Positions 1 through 12,200 of a DNA stretch of 64,000 nucleotides are shown here, one piece after another. The translations under genes and the position numbers were made by a program. How positions within the stretch are numbered: the first letter of the stretch is position 1; each line of letters opens with the position of its first letter. The notes under the pieces were generated by a model. The model worked only from the letters and a program-made list of their open reading frames with translations. It was not told the origin of the DNA and did not search any database. This DNA comes from Acanthosoma haemorrhoidale (lineage: Eukaryota; Arthropoda; Insecta; Hemiptera; Acanthosomatidae), in the NCBI GenBank assembly GCA_930367205.1, contig OV884015.1, forward strand, positions 81,644,841 through 81,708,840, in the 5' to 3' direction.

Positions 1-3000
1 ATTTCTTTGGTCCTGAGGCCTCGCCAATTTTTTCCCATTAGACCGCAGATTTTTCTTTTCTTACCGTCAAATTTTATTTCTACATCAAGATTAAATGAAA
101 CTATAGACGCTACAAGTGAAAGAATAGCTAAAAAATTATTGAATAAATATGACAATACCATTGATCAAAAAAACTCCATTTTATTTATTAAGTCATTCCA
201 TTGAAAAAAGACCTTTTCAGAAAATAAACAAATTAATAAACTGCTAAAAAGCTGGCCATAAAAACCATTATCTTTAAAATTATTTTTGAATAGCAAAGCA
301 CAGAATTTCAAATCTTAAAAGCAAGCGATACGGGCCTCTACTTACCATATACGTGCATAGTTATTGGTATATATAGCATATAGTGCATTTTAACCAACGC
401 AGAATCATCATATTTCGAGTTTTTGTAGAGTTCAAATTTGAAATTTCAGAAAGATCGAATCATTTTCTTGACAGCTTTTGAAAATCGTACATACAGTCAA
501 ACAGTAGGTTAGGTAGTTAGTGAAATATAAGTACCTATAGTATATCTACAGTGTATCTATACCGATAGTATAGCTATCTATCCCTTTGGGCTCAGAAATA
601 TGTAAAACCTGTTTTTAAGTCGGTTTCGGAGTGCTTGATTTCTAGAGTAATCACATTACATTTTTTAATTGTGGTTTTTTTTAGTCATCGTTTTGAGTGT
701 GCATCATTCATGACCGCGCCCTACTAATCCGTTTCTAAATCAGTTGTTAAATTATTCGCTGTTGTGATAAGGCAATGAAGAAACATTTTTTTACCCTAGT
801 AGTAAGCACGATAATAAAAAAAAAATGTTTCTCATAAGTAAGTTTTCCTGAAATGTTTAACTCATACCAGACTTTCTTAGATATTCGTTCGATATTTAGA
901 CGATATTATTATATTTCGTTATGTTATATTTCGACGACCATAAGATTCTCTTGAGAATTGTTTAATTCCAGTTTTGGAAATTTTAGTGTCAAATAATTTT
1001 TCTGATCACTAACACTGTATATACCAATGGATTGATGACATTTTTTTTTCTGGGTTAAATCGATACTGCTGATATTCTTGCACAATGTTAGGGCAATATT
1101 TTCTATCATTGGTTCATACGTTTTCCTTAATAATATGATAACATTCGTTTTCTACTTTTTGCTAATCCTTTTTAGTAAATATTTTTTTTTTAACAATCCT
1201 TGCGTTGCAGTAAGCACGCGGTGTTGTATTATTCGGGTTAATGCTTCTCAAAAACTATATTGTGTTTGTTCCTTATTGGCTGGCTGCACAGCAACAAGTT
1301 AGTAAATTAATTTAATTCCAATATTTACATAATAAAAAATTAATCTAGTCTAAAAATTAACATCATTATCCTTGATTATTAATAAAGCTTTCATTGAAAG
1401 ACTCAAATAAAAATCCTAGATGCTAATAGATAAACATTTCTTTATAATATACACCTCCTGTGAAGTTTTAAGATCTCCCCAAATATTGTAATTCGTTGTA
1501 GGTTAATTGCAATAATATTTTTTAATTTGATTGTGGAATGATATATTATTATTATGATAATGGTATATTAATCAAAAAATATTTTCTTTAACTAAAGTAA
1601 AAACCCGTTTTTAACAATCTTACAGACAAATTTATTCAGTTGGATTGACTTTGACTCATATCTACCCTCCTTTAGTTTTTCAAATTCTTTACTTTACTCT
1701 TATCGCTCGTCTGAGTGTTAATAATGGATGCCTTAAGTTGTCTAATTTGAAATTAAAAGCCAAGGAGGATTTTCAACGAAAATACTGTATAAATGAAGAT
1801 ATGTGATTGTTTCCAAAAATTTTCTTTACATTATAATAACAAAAATCCTTGCGAATCATTCCTAAAGATTGTATATTTTGTTCTATATCTGTAAAAATTT
1901 GAAGTTTGAAAATCTTTTGTTTTGTTATAATTTATCCAGTGGTCTTACACTTTTGACTGGCAGTTTGCCCTAAGCCCTTATATTTGGATAATTTATGAAT
2001 GTTAGCAATATTTTGTAGTAATCGTTTTTAAAATATCTACAATATAATTAGCTTTTGATATTTATTGGAATTCAACTATTACAGTGTACCTTGATTTATC
2101 ACGTATTACTCTTAGGAAGTTACAATGGATTATTTAAAGTTTGCTGATATTGCTAGACTGACTAATAAGCTCTAACTATGTGCTGTGTAAATTTGTTTAC
2201 GCATACGTTTTAGTGACGAATTGTATATAAGTAATTTAGTTAGTAACAATAATGTTTGAACATATTAAGTGAAATTGCCATCGTTTTGGAAATAAGAATT
2301 GTCCAATTACTATCCCTTCACTTCCTTCTTCTATTTGGTCCTATTGTAGCATCTTCATCTTTCAACCTTTATCTTCATGTATGATTTTTCTCAGGGATCG
2401 GCTAACCCTTCCTTTCTTTTTTTCTCTTTTGGATCTTTTTTCATAATAGCTTTTTGTAGTCGCCTACCACCCATTCTAACTACATAGCCATACCATTCAA
2501 TTTTCTTCCCGGTTGTCTTGACGAGAATATTATTTCACACTCTTGTTCCTATTCGTCAAATCACTAAAAAAAAAAATGTGCGTATTTTTCTCTTCATAGC
2601 TGTAGACAACCCTAAAGTTTCTCGCTTAGTAGTGTAGTGCCTTAGTAAAATTAAGAGGGCACGAGTGTGGATAAGCCTTAGAAGTTATTCCTTCTCTAAC
2701 TTGTAAAAATACTTATTTATATTAATTATAATCTTTACTATTTTATTTACTTACTATAAATAATACTGAACTTTATTAATCATAAACATAATTTCTGTCA
2801 TAACACTGTCAATTTCTTCTTCCATCTTCGGTAGTTTATTTTTTATTCGTCTCTACTCTTCATATTCCTTACGTTCTCTTACTCCTCTTCTCATACAACC
2901 CTTCGGTATTGACCCTAAGAATAAAACTCCATTCTTCAGTTTGGTTTTAACTGCACTATTAATTTTTTTTTATTTATTATTAATTATTACCAATCATTGT

Positions 3001-3320
3001 TCAGATGCCTAGGAAATTTTCGAAGAGTAAATTATCACTTGTGTTATTGATCTCAATAATTTGAACCCTGTCAAAATATTTTTTCTATGAATATATATAT
3101 ATATATATTATGATTTAATGATGATATTCATATTTCTGGGTTATGAGGTATTCTGTGTTGTTATGGCCAGGTAATGGGTGCAGATATTACCACCCCACCA
3201 TAAATGTTATATGGGCTGCACTGGTAATAGAATGAGGTAGAGGGCTATATATTAATAAACGGTTTAAAAGGAATGCTAAAATAATATTGCGAACGAACAA
3301 TTGATATGTATATACATATA
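1..3320. other. Gene-free AT-rich sequence
   Basis: I see no exon-like coding stretch, RNA gene or convincing promoter here. Open frames are short and of the kind expected by chance in AT-rich DNA. A degenerate LINE end lies near 2290-2525 and is listed separately, and a short AT dinucleotide run lies near 3092-3108. Non-coding 5' exons of the downstream caspase could lie here but cannot be recognised. Confidence 0.5.
2290..2525 (-). mobile_element. Relic of a LINE ORF2 C-terminus
   Basis: The minus strand, read with a stop allowed, gives WYGYVVRMGGRRLQKAI followed by a basic stretch. This resembles the WYGHV-RM-x-R motif near the C-terminus of RTE/CR1-type endonuclease-reverse transcriptases. 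No reverse-transcriptase core is recognisable next to it, so this is a short decayed fragment. The match is from memory of the motif, not from a search. Confidence 0.4.
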
Positions 3321-3324
3321 TATA

Positions 3325-3510
3325 ACTTACGATAGACTGAACTAGAAGATTAAAAAGGGGGATAGGTAATGACCGACACGATAGTAGATTGAGAAGAGAA
3401 TGGCTTTATTTGTATTCTGACATCTATATATACCTTAGTTAATACTCTGAGGGGATTAGCTGGGGAGTCTTACCTATGTTGTCTTCTCATAGTAGGCTCC
3501 CCAGTTAACT
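3325..3510 (-). repeat. 3' LTR of the gypsy element
   Basis: This 186-bp repeat differs from the copy at 8455-8640 at one position that I can see (ATATATA here, ATATATG there). On the minus strand it starts AGTTAACTGG and ends CGTAAGT. It contains AATAAA on that strand, a likely polyadenylation signal. Near-identity of the LTRs implies a recent insertion. Confidence 0.93.
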
Positions 3511-3520
3511 CCCCCCCTCC
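3511..3520 (-). promoter_or_regulatory. Polypurine tract of the gypsy element
   Basis: The minus strand reads GGAGGGGGGG immediately before the 3' LTR. This is the expected position and composition of the plus-strand priming site of an LTR retrotransposon. Confidence 0.75.
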
Positions 3521-3784
3521 AGTTTCTTATACCTAAGAACTCAATATAACATCACAACAAAATAAACAACAAATAAACAAAATAAACAGTTCTTGTACAA
3601 CGAACATAACCAGGGCAGTTCCTGCCCCCGATAACTTCTTTGTTACCGTTCACAAATACTAATTACTGTTGGATTCCGGCCACAAGGCCTTCACCCGTTA
3701 TATCTTAACTAATATGGTTCAACCTTTATTTATTTACAATGCCTTACGTACTAGGGAGTTTTACATCTTTCAAACATAACCTGC

Positions 3785-6700
3785 TCATTCGAACAGTGTG
3801 GTGTGTCGGTCGGAGCGGCCGCCCCCCGTCGTCCGTCGAGCCACCGACGACGGTACTCTTAGCTCCTCTAAGTGGACGGTGCGCGACCGGAAAGGGTGGT
3901 TGACGTCCCGGATCGTATAGAGGTTGTGTTCTCTGACCGCCACCACTACGTACGGTCCCTCGTACCGCGCGTCTCCCTTCTTACGGGCTGTCCTCAACCT
4001 GCGGTATACCGTAGTCCCCAGCGCGACCGAGCACGCGCTAATGATCCCGGGTCTGCCGTTAGCTTTATCTACGCGAGTCCGTTTCTCTCTGATTACTCGC
4101 TCGCGGACTTTCTCCCACATCGCCCGGCGTTCCTTGCGCGTTTCCCCTAGTTGCCCCCGTAAACCTAAGTTATGCGCCGTCATCAGGTCTCCTCGATCGC
4201 GCCGCCTTTGCCCGAACACTATTTCAACCGGCGATAGCCCCGCTGCTGAGTGTATACTGTGGTTATATGCCACTACTGCGCGCGGCATCGCCGTATAGGA
4301 ATCGAGTTGTTGGTCTATCCTAAATAGCCGGAGATGCTCTCCTAGCGTGCTGTGGAGACGCTTTACCGCGCCCCTACCCTTGATGTGGTGGGGGTGTTCC
4401 GCCGCCAGTTTATTCCCAGTTCCTTACTCTGTTCCCGGATCCAGTCATTATCGAATTCCCGCCCCGAATCCGACACGATCATATCGGGGACCCCGTACGT
4501 GCCGCACCACTGGAGTATCCCCTCCCATACCACCTCGGGTGTCTTGGTCTCTACGGGATATGCCATGGCGATCTTACTAAAAGTATCCAGGATCGTGAGC
4601 CACGACTGACCTTCGTTACTATAGAGATCCGTCTGGATAATCCTCAAGGGCTCCTCCGCCGTTTCCGTGACCGTTTGTTCCGCCACCGGGGGTTGTCGGT
4701 CGTACTTCGCCCTCTGACATATTTCGCACCGCGTAACGACCTCCCTGACTGTCCGCCCCATATTTACCCAAAAATATAATCTCTTCAACGCCCGGAGCGT
4801 CTCCTCAATCCCCCGATGATTGGTCTTGCCCACGTGGTGGTCCTTCACTAACCGACTTTGCACCTCTGCTTCGGTGACCGTCTCCACCTGTCTAAGGCAC
4901 CTAACTAATGTGTAACCCATCCCTAGGCACGCCTGTCTCCATAACCGTTTAATTTTATCGGCCAACAATCTATTACCGATATATATATATGGCAACCCTG
5001 CCCCGGCTTCGTGCATTGCTCAATGGCCCGCTCCAAATCGGTATCATCCACCGTGGCTTGTGCCCTAATGGTCACGGAGGACAGCCCCGCGTATCCGCCC
5101 GCCCTCGTCTCGACTCCCGGCTCCCGTTTCGATTTGATAATTATTTGTCTCCTCTTATCATTAATTATTTCATCGATTTCGGGTAGGTCCGTAGGTCGTT
5201 CGGACGGGGTCTCTACCTGCCCCGGGTCTCTCTGAACTAAGGGGATCTCCGGTCCACTCTCGGCCCACTCCCGCAGGTACCGCACCGCGAACGGTTCTTC
5301 TTGACCTACTTCTTCCTCCAGTGCATTCACTATCAACTCCCGGGAAAGCCAGTCTGCGACCGCGTTTTCGGTCCCCTTTTTGTGCATAATTTTAAAATTA
5401 TACGCGGCGAGTCGCTCCTTCCATCTCGCTACCCTTGCCGACGACTCCTTCAGGTTCCCCAGGTATACCAGTGGTTTGTGGTCCGTGTACAGTTCAAATA
5501 GCCTGCCGTACACGTAAGGCCGGAAATGCTCCACTGCCCATACCACCGCCAACAATTCACGCTCGATGGCGCTGTAACGCTTCTCGGCCCCGTTCAGCTG
5601 GCGACCCGCATAGGCAACAGGTTTCTCCCCCCCCCCCCCCCAGTGTCTTGCGACAGGACCGCCCCTATGGCACTCGCGCTCGCGTCCGTCGTGATCCGGA
5701 ACGTCTTTCCGAAATCCGGGAATATTAATAATGGTTTCGTGGTAAGGATGTCCCGGCATTTCTCTATACTTTTAATTTGCTCCGGCCCCAACCGGAAACT
5801 CCGCCCCTTCCTTAACAATTCCGTTAATGGATTGGTGAGTTCCGCGATCCCTGGGATAAACTTCCGGTAATAATTTATCATCCCGAGAAACCTGCGAATA
5901 CCCCGCACGTTCTTGGGAAGGGGTGCTTCCTGTATCGCCCTCACCCTCTCCTGATCCGGCTGCACCCCGTCCTGTGAGACGGTGTAACCAAGGAACCTAA
6001 TTTCCCTCAGGCCAAACCTGGACTTCTCCCGCGATAATCTGATTCCGAACTCCCTTATTCTGGTGAGGACTCGACTAAGGTGCTGCACGTGTTCCTGTTC
6101 AGTCTTGCTGAACACTATCAGGTCGTCCATATACACCTGCGAGAAGTCCTCGCCCAGCCCCCTTTGGAGTTCGTCCATAAGACGCTGGAAAGTTAGCGGG
6201 GCCCCCTTCAGACCGAAGGGCATTCTCACAAACTCGTAATGCCCCCGCTCCCAAGAGAACGCGGTCTTCCCAACGTCCTCATCTGCCATCCTAACCTGGT
6301 GGTACCCGCTCTTGAGGTCCAGCGTGCTGAACACCGTCGCTCCCGACAGGCGATCGAGTATGTCCTCAATCCTCGGGAGCGGGTACCTCTCGTCCACGGT
6401 GACCTCATTCAATTTCCGGTAGTCCACTACCACCGGGTATTGTTTCTGACTATCCCCGCTTTTCTTTTCCACTACCCACAACGGACTATTATAGGGAGAG
6501 TTACTGGGCCGTATGATACCCTGCCTCAGGAGTTCTTCGAGCTGCCCCCGTATGATCTCCCTCATCGCTTGGGGGTACCGCCTTTCCTTCACATACACAG
6601 GTGTCTCTGACTTCACTGGAATCCAATGTTGCGTCCTTCCCGTCGTCGGTAATAACCCCGGTTCCCGATGAAACAGGTCCCCATTCGCTGCTAACAGCCG

Positions 6701-7156
6701 ACTTACCGCGTCGCGAGCACACCCTGCTGCTCCGATCCTCACTCTCCCTCCCCTTCGTTCCGTGACGATTTCGTAGTTACACTCTCCCATTTCACACTCC
6801 CATTTACGGCGCCGGACCTTCAACCTCATCCCCGCTTTCTGTAAGATGTCGCACCCTATTATCAAGTCGTAATCATCCGATAAATTTTTCATGATGTGCG
6901 TCGTGACCTCTCCCTTACATCCCGCTATCTCGTGGAGACTCAATCGCGCTTCCCCCTCCGTTTTACACTTCCCACTGACTGTGGTTACCGTGCATTTGCA
7001 CGTTTCTCGTCCCTCCCAGATTCCTAATTCCTTCGCCCCCCTTTCGCTTATCAACGAGTGGGTGCTCCCCGTATCGATTAGAAATCGAATTCCGGATACC
7101 TTCCCTCTCGCCACGGGCAACCTGAATCCCTTTTTTCCCTTTTCGCCGTTATTCAC
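3785..7156 (-). pseudogene. pol: gypsy Pol (PR-RT-RNase H-IN), frameshifted
   Basis: The first frame (7156-5594) has the aspartic protease motif DTGS and the reverse transcriptase, with its YMDD box at about 6122-6133. It leaves frame in a C homopolymer at about 5629-5642. The next frame (5759-4923) continues RNase H (ERELLAVVWA, YTDHKPL). A second shift lies in a TA repeat near 4980-4992. The third frame (5016-4363) holds the integrase HHCC finger and catalytic Asp residues (QTDLY, SDSGREFDN). A third shift in a C run near 4393-4398 leads to the C-terminal domain (4288-3785) with a GPY-type motif. At the expected DD35E glutamate the codon (4363-4361) encodes Lys, so integrase would be inactive even if the frame were intact. 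Confidence 0.9.
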
Positions 7157-7199
7157 TTCTAATATCCGCGCCCGGTTGCCCCCCCCCCAAATCGCATCC

Positions 7200-8376
7200 T
7201 CATTCGTCCCGCCTATTTCCCCTTACTACCTCGGCTCCCGAGGGCCCCCCTTTCCACGGGTCCCCCCCACTTACCTCGTGTCTCGACGTCGGAGCGCTGC
7301 GCTCCGACCGACCGCTTTCATCTCCTGAAGACTCTCCGCTCGAGTAGGGGGTCGCGGCTCGTCCAGCCTGTCTCCGCGGGGTCCACTCCTGCTGGTTCAC
7401 CTCCATGGGTTCCGGCCGGAATCCCCTCCTGTCGCCTCTGGTATTGCGTCTAGGGCAATTCCTGGCCATATGTCCCTGTCTCCCGCACTCGAAGCATTTG
7501 ACCTGGCCACATTAAGCTGCCACGTGTCCAGGACGATTACACTCGAAGCACCTTCCCTCCGGCTTCCTCCTCCTCTCGTCCTGTCCTCTGCCGGTCCGCC
7601 TCTCCATTCCCCGGCTATGTCCACTCTGTCTTGGCGGGCTCCTTCTGTACGTGACTCTCTTCCAACTCACGTCTCTTTCGTATCCCGCGCCTTCCTCCTC
7701 CCTGGCGCTGGCGTCCACCATCTCCTGAGCACACTCCAGGAACGTGCGTTCTCTCGGGAATCCCTCCTTTTTTCCCCGTTTCTCTTGCCAACCGAACCTT
7801 TAATATAGTTGACAAAAACGCCATCCGTGCCTCCACCTCAGGCGCGCTTACCGACTCCCTCATCTTCTCTGTGATGTTGTTGTATTTTGCTAGGAGATTC
7901 CCAGCATAGTGCCCGTTTGTCTGGTGGGACTTCTTAGTCTCTCGGAACATCTTAAAAATGCCCTCCTCAGGTGTCCACCTTCCCCCTCCGAACGCTTTCT
8001 TCAACCGATCCTTTATGGCCATCCATGGGGTCTCCTCGTCCGCCTGGATCATGTTTAGGATGCTCCTCTTCACCCTGCACACTAGCGCTGCCCTCAGCGA
8101 CTCGGCATCCCCTTCGGTGATGAGGTCCTCTGCTCGCTTGACCTCTATCCGTAACATTAACCTGTCCCCTCCCTTCAGGAAATGGTTCAACTCTCCTGTC
8201 TCACCGGCAAACCTCTCTAGGTCGGAGATTGCTGTCCTCACATCCTGTGCTGTGATCGCCTGAATCTTCATCCATGCCATGGTGTTGGCATGAGCGGCTG
8301 CCATGGTCGATTGAGGTAGTTGCGGTATGTCCGCTGCTGCGTTGAGCACCGCTGGCCTGAGCACTCCCTCCGGCAT
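7200..8376 (-). pseudogene. gag: gypsy Gag, frameshifted and interrupted
   Basis: The frame opens with MPEGVLRPAV at 8376 and runs 253 codons before leaving the Gag frame. A one-base shift at a purine run near 7770-7775 moves the true frame. The shifted frame carries the first CCHC knuckle (CFECNRPGH), then a TAA stop at 7512-7514. In the same frame after the stop comes a second knuckle (CFECGRQGHMARNC) and a basic, Ser/Arg-rich tail to about 7200. Gag packages the element RNA; two knuckles are usual for the family. The shift and the stop would both prevent full-length Gag from this copy unless they are sequence errors. Confidence 0.85.
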
Positions 8377-8437
8377 TCCGTAATTGGAAGAGAGACAGCT
8401 CGCGAGATGATGCTTTACTTACGGTAACGATAACACC

Positions 8438-8455
8438 TCCCGGGTTTCGGCACCA
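8438..8455 (-). promoter_or_regulatory. Primer binding site, tRNA-Phe type
   Basis: On the plus strand the 18 bases TCCCGGGTTTCGGCACCA match what I know of the 3' end of animal tRNA-Phe (acceptor strand TTTCGGC, discriminator A, then CCA). Read on the minus strand this is the primer site directly after the 5' LTR, sharing one base with it. The tRNA assignment is from memory. Confidence 0.75.
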
Positions 8456-8640
8456 CTTACGATAGACTGAACTAGAAGATTAAAAAGGGGGATAGGTAAT
8501 GACCGACACGATAGTAGATTGAGAAGAGAATGGCTTTATTTGTATTCTGACATCTATATATGCCTTAGTTAATACTCTGAGGGGATTAGCTGGGGAGTCT
8601 TACCTATGTTGTCTTCTCATAGTAGGCTCCCCAGTTAACT
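8455..8640 (-). repeat. 5' LTR of the gypsy element
   Basis: This is the second 186-bp copy. It lies upstream of gag in element orientation and is followed on its genomic right by the TATA duplication and an AT microsatellite. It would carry the element promoter, though I see no clear TATA box to place it. Confidence 0.93.
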
Positions 8641-8644
8641 TATA

Positions 8645-9237
8645 TATATATATATATATTATATATAAACAACTGATACAGGCTTATGGTAAAAATATGG
8701 GTTTAACGAGCCGAATCAGGGTACAGTCTAGTTAGTTTGTCAGTAGATTTAGTCTATCGGTTCTGAAATAGTTATAAGGTGACTGGATATAAATATAAAT
8801 TATGAGGGATAGGCAGTAGTGCAATTAAAGGCTGATTTCTTGAGGGTGTTTGATACATTTTTGATTATAAATCCATTTTATTAATGTTGAAAAGCATACC
8901 TTACTTGGTGACTGATTAATGAAGTGGTTGCCCGGTTGCACACTTCGCTCTCTCCCTCCGCTTGGCTGAAATTGTTTATTCGCTCATTTTCATGAGTATT
9001 CAAACGTTCTTCCTCTTAGCTCTTCTCTACTCTCAGTTTCTTATTTACGACTTACCTGTTCAAAGGATAAGTTTCTGCATATCAATGGCTGAGGGCACAG
9101 AGCTAAGAAGTGTAGAGCCAAGGTAGTTCCTGCTACCAGCACCAGTCAATGAGTAATTGCTGGTTTTCTGTAATTGGTTTAATAATGAATAACTTTCTTC
9201 CTTGAACAAATAGTCTAATTTTCTTTTTTGTTTTCAG
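8645..9237. other. Intergenic or 5' flank of the caspase
   Basis: An AT repeat at 8641-8670 is followed by AT-rich sequence ending in a good splice acceptor (TTTTCAG ending at 9237). This implies at least one non-coding 5' exon of the caspase gene further upstream, which I cannot locate. Confidence 0.45.
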
Positions 9238-9240
9238 ATT

Positions 9241-12200
9241 ATGGATGAGAACAAAAAACCGACTTCAGAAAGCATAAGAATATTAAGAGAAGTGAGCGTA
9301 AGTAGGAGGCAGCAAATTCAGGAATCTTACAAGGAAGTGAAATGTATCGGGGATTTAGAATTTGATGATTTCTCTAACTCCACTGGCTATTGTAGTAGCA
9401 GCTATGATGATGAGGCAAATTTTATTTTATCTCTATAGCAAAGCATATTTATATGTAAGGCGAAGAAGTAACTTGGGCCTCTAAAAAGCGTCCGAATCAT
9501 TGCAGATATATTTACATCAGTTCCGGCTCGGAAAATTCTGGTGCGGCCATACCCAAAGAATTATACTCCCCCCCCCCCCCCATTCCACCCTAAAATCAGG
9601 TATTGGTTCTAAGCTGTAGGACAGTCCACTAGGGATGACTTATTGTCGATTGTCACGATCGATTAATGTGTACTATCCATGGTCTATCGATTATTTTCCA
9701 AACGACGGATGGTTTATGCGCAAAATTTTCAAGAAGTCCCTCCCGCCCAACACCGACCCCCCCCCCCTCCCACCGATCCCGTTTCTTTTTTTACTTTGAT
9801 TTTTTTTAATAAATCGTAATTTATTACTACCGTTCATAGAAAGTGTTTCTGTCTTAAAACTGTCTCAACAGGCAATTTACTGTAACTTTTCTCATGGGAG
9901 CCCTTTATACGTTTTAGACTATATCCATTTAGTGTGCGTTGGGGATCATATCACACAGATAAGCCGGTCATATCGAGTAGGCTTTGTGTATGGTTCTACC
10001 GGGCCACCGATATAACAGGGCAATAGGCATAATTCTTTTCTTGGTTTTCTAATAACTGTGTTTTGTTTTTTTTTGTTAAGAACCCTCAGGTGGATAAATT
10101 GCGAGATAGAGATGTGAGACTTTTCGTGTACGTTGGAGCACTTCATACATATTTTTCAATGACGTAACCTCATAATTGCCCCAATTGTCCCATCCTAACA
10201 ACCAGCTAACCCAATCCCTTCCTCAACCTCAAATTTCTCATATTCCTCCTTCTACAAGCTCATCAGATCTCACTACTATATTAACTTCATTCTTCACAGA
10301 GTTCAGAACTTACTCCTCTCATTTCCCTTCTTACAAATCTTGTCTACCTTATCCCCATACAACAAAATCCATAAATGCATCCTTCAATACTCCTTATGCA
10401 TTCTCCTTTGGAATGCGAATGGTGTTCGCACCCACACTAACGAACCGACAGCACTACTCTCAAAAACATTGACGTAGCTCTCATTACTGAAACAAGACTT
10501 TCGAGTTACGGCCATTTATATCAAATGCAGGCACCGCTGTCTTTGTCTATAAGAACGTTTAACATCACATAGTTCCTTTGGTAGCTCATGATATCCTTAG
10601 GTCCATTGCAGTGTCAATCAGCACCTTCACATTCCCCCTCACCTTAGCATTAGTGTAATGTTTCATTTCCGATTCCCAATTCATCTCCTTTCTAGACTCC
10701 ATTGGACATCGTTTCCTTGTGGGTGGGGACTTGTGGGAAAATTATCAGCATTGGGGTTCAAAATCCACTAATACATCTTTGTTTCTGCACTCACACGGAA
10801 ACACTGCTCCACTATCTTTCCTGATAAAACCGCCTATTGGCCATTTAATCCCAACCGAAATCCTGATCTTCACTTCTTCTCCTACAACGATTTAGGATCA
10901 CTATTCACTTGGTCTCTCCTCCGATCATAGCATAGCCCTTTGATGGTAACCATTGACCTAAAACCATTTCAAAAACTGCCTCCAACTACATTTATTAGGG
11001 GCTCAGTTGATTGGGGCCACTTCCGTAAGCTTCTTACGAGTACCGTAGACCTCAAAGTGTTCCGGAAAATATCCAAGACATACACGATGCAGTGCATTCT
11101 TTCACCACTTAGGTCCAGAAATAGGCTTGGGAGGCATCGTCAGTGTCCCGGCTCTCATCCTCTATTACCTATACACCGCTCATGGCACCTCTACTCCCAA
11201 TATCTTTTGGGCAACAATTGCAGATGACACTGCAGTCCTGTCATCTCACCCAGAGCCCCATATAACCATAATATGGTGCAACCAATGGTGGATTAAAGTT
11301 AATGAAGCACAATGTACCCACCTTACTTTTACCCTTTGCCGCAAGTCACGTGAGTTTTTTTTTTAATTCCATACCTCTTCCTGAATCCAAGACAGTACAG
11401 CATTTAGGCTTCCGTCTTGACAGAAGACTGACTTGGAACCCACACACAAGGCTGAAAAGACAAGTACTAATCAGATGATTTGGGATAACTGTACAGGCTA
11501 CTTCGAAGGACATCCCATCTCTCAATAGAAAATAAATTACTAATCTACAAAGTTATATTAAAGCCAATCTGTACGGAATAAATCTATGGGGGACAGCAAA
11601 AAGTCGAACATTGAGCGTGTCCTTTCAATCAAAAGTCCTGATAATAGTTAAGGCCATAATAGTAAAGGTGATATATATCCCCCTATATTCTTGAACTCAT
11701 ATCTTCCAAATTCAATAAATTCCATCGAAACCTATCAAACCTAGTGGGGACTATGTTAGGGGAACATACTCATTACACCACGACACACATCCCTATAAAC
11801 CTTCTGGGAGGCTAAAGCGTTGGTGGCCTCGTGGCCTGCTATAAATACGTGAGAGTGGGAGTCCTGACAATGGCCAGTTTCTCCAATCATGCCCTGAGCG
11901 TCTGTGGGTCTCGTGCTCTTGGCAAACCTCCACTGGCTCGTATCCGGTGACGCAGCTGGTGTAGGAGCGCGGGTGACTTCCCAAGACTCCGCTTACTCTT
12001 TGACACGTGAGGGAGGAGACAACTAAATTGAGAGATCTCTGGGATGTATGTAAATATTCTATGTGTGTAATATTTAATGAGCCAGTGAATGAAGAACTTT
12101 AATTATGGAACGAATGAGATCATTGATCACAATTACTAATTGGCCAATAAGGCAGATAGCAATTTTATCGCATTCGCAAAAAAAGGTTTTAATAAAAAAT

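Larger units (their letters stand above)
3325..8640 (-). mobile_element. Ty3/gypsy LTR retrotransposon, nearly full length
   Basis: Two 186-bp direct repeats (3325-3510 and 8455-8640) flank an interior that encodes, on the minus strand, Gag with CCHC knuckles, then protease, reverse transcriptase, RNase H and integrase, the Ty3/gypsy order. The insertion is flanked by the 4-bp duplication TATA (3321-3324 and 8641-8644), typical of TATA-preferring insect gypsy elements. A primer site matching the 3' end of tRNA-Phe adjoins the 5' LTR, and a purine tract adjoins the 3' LTR. There is no envelope-like frame after integrase. The coding region is broken at several points, so the copy is not autonomous as it reads. 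Confidence 0.95.

Noticed and set aside
7..204. 65-codon frame at the window start
   Set aside because: No motif, no splice evidence and a length expected by chance.
3872..8263. Plus-strand open frames inside the gypsy element
   Set aside because: They are antisense shadows of the minus-strand gag and pol.
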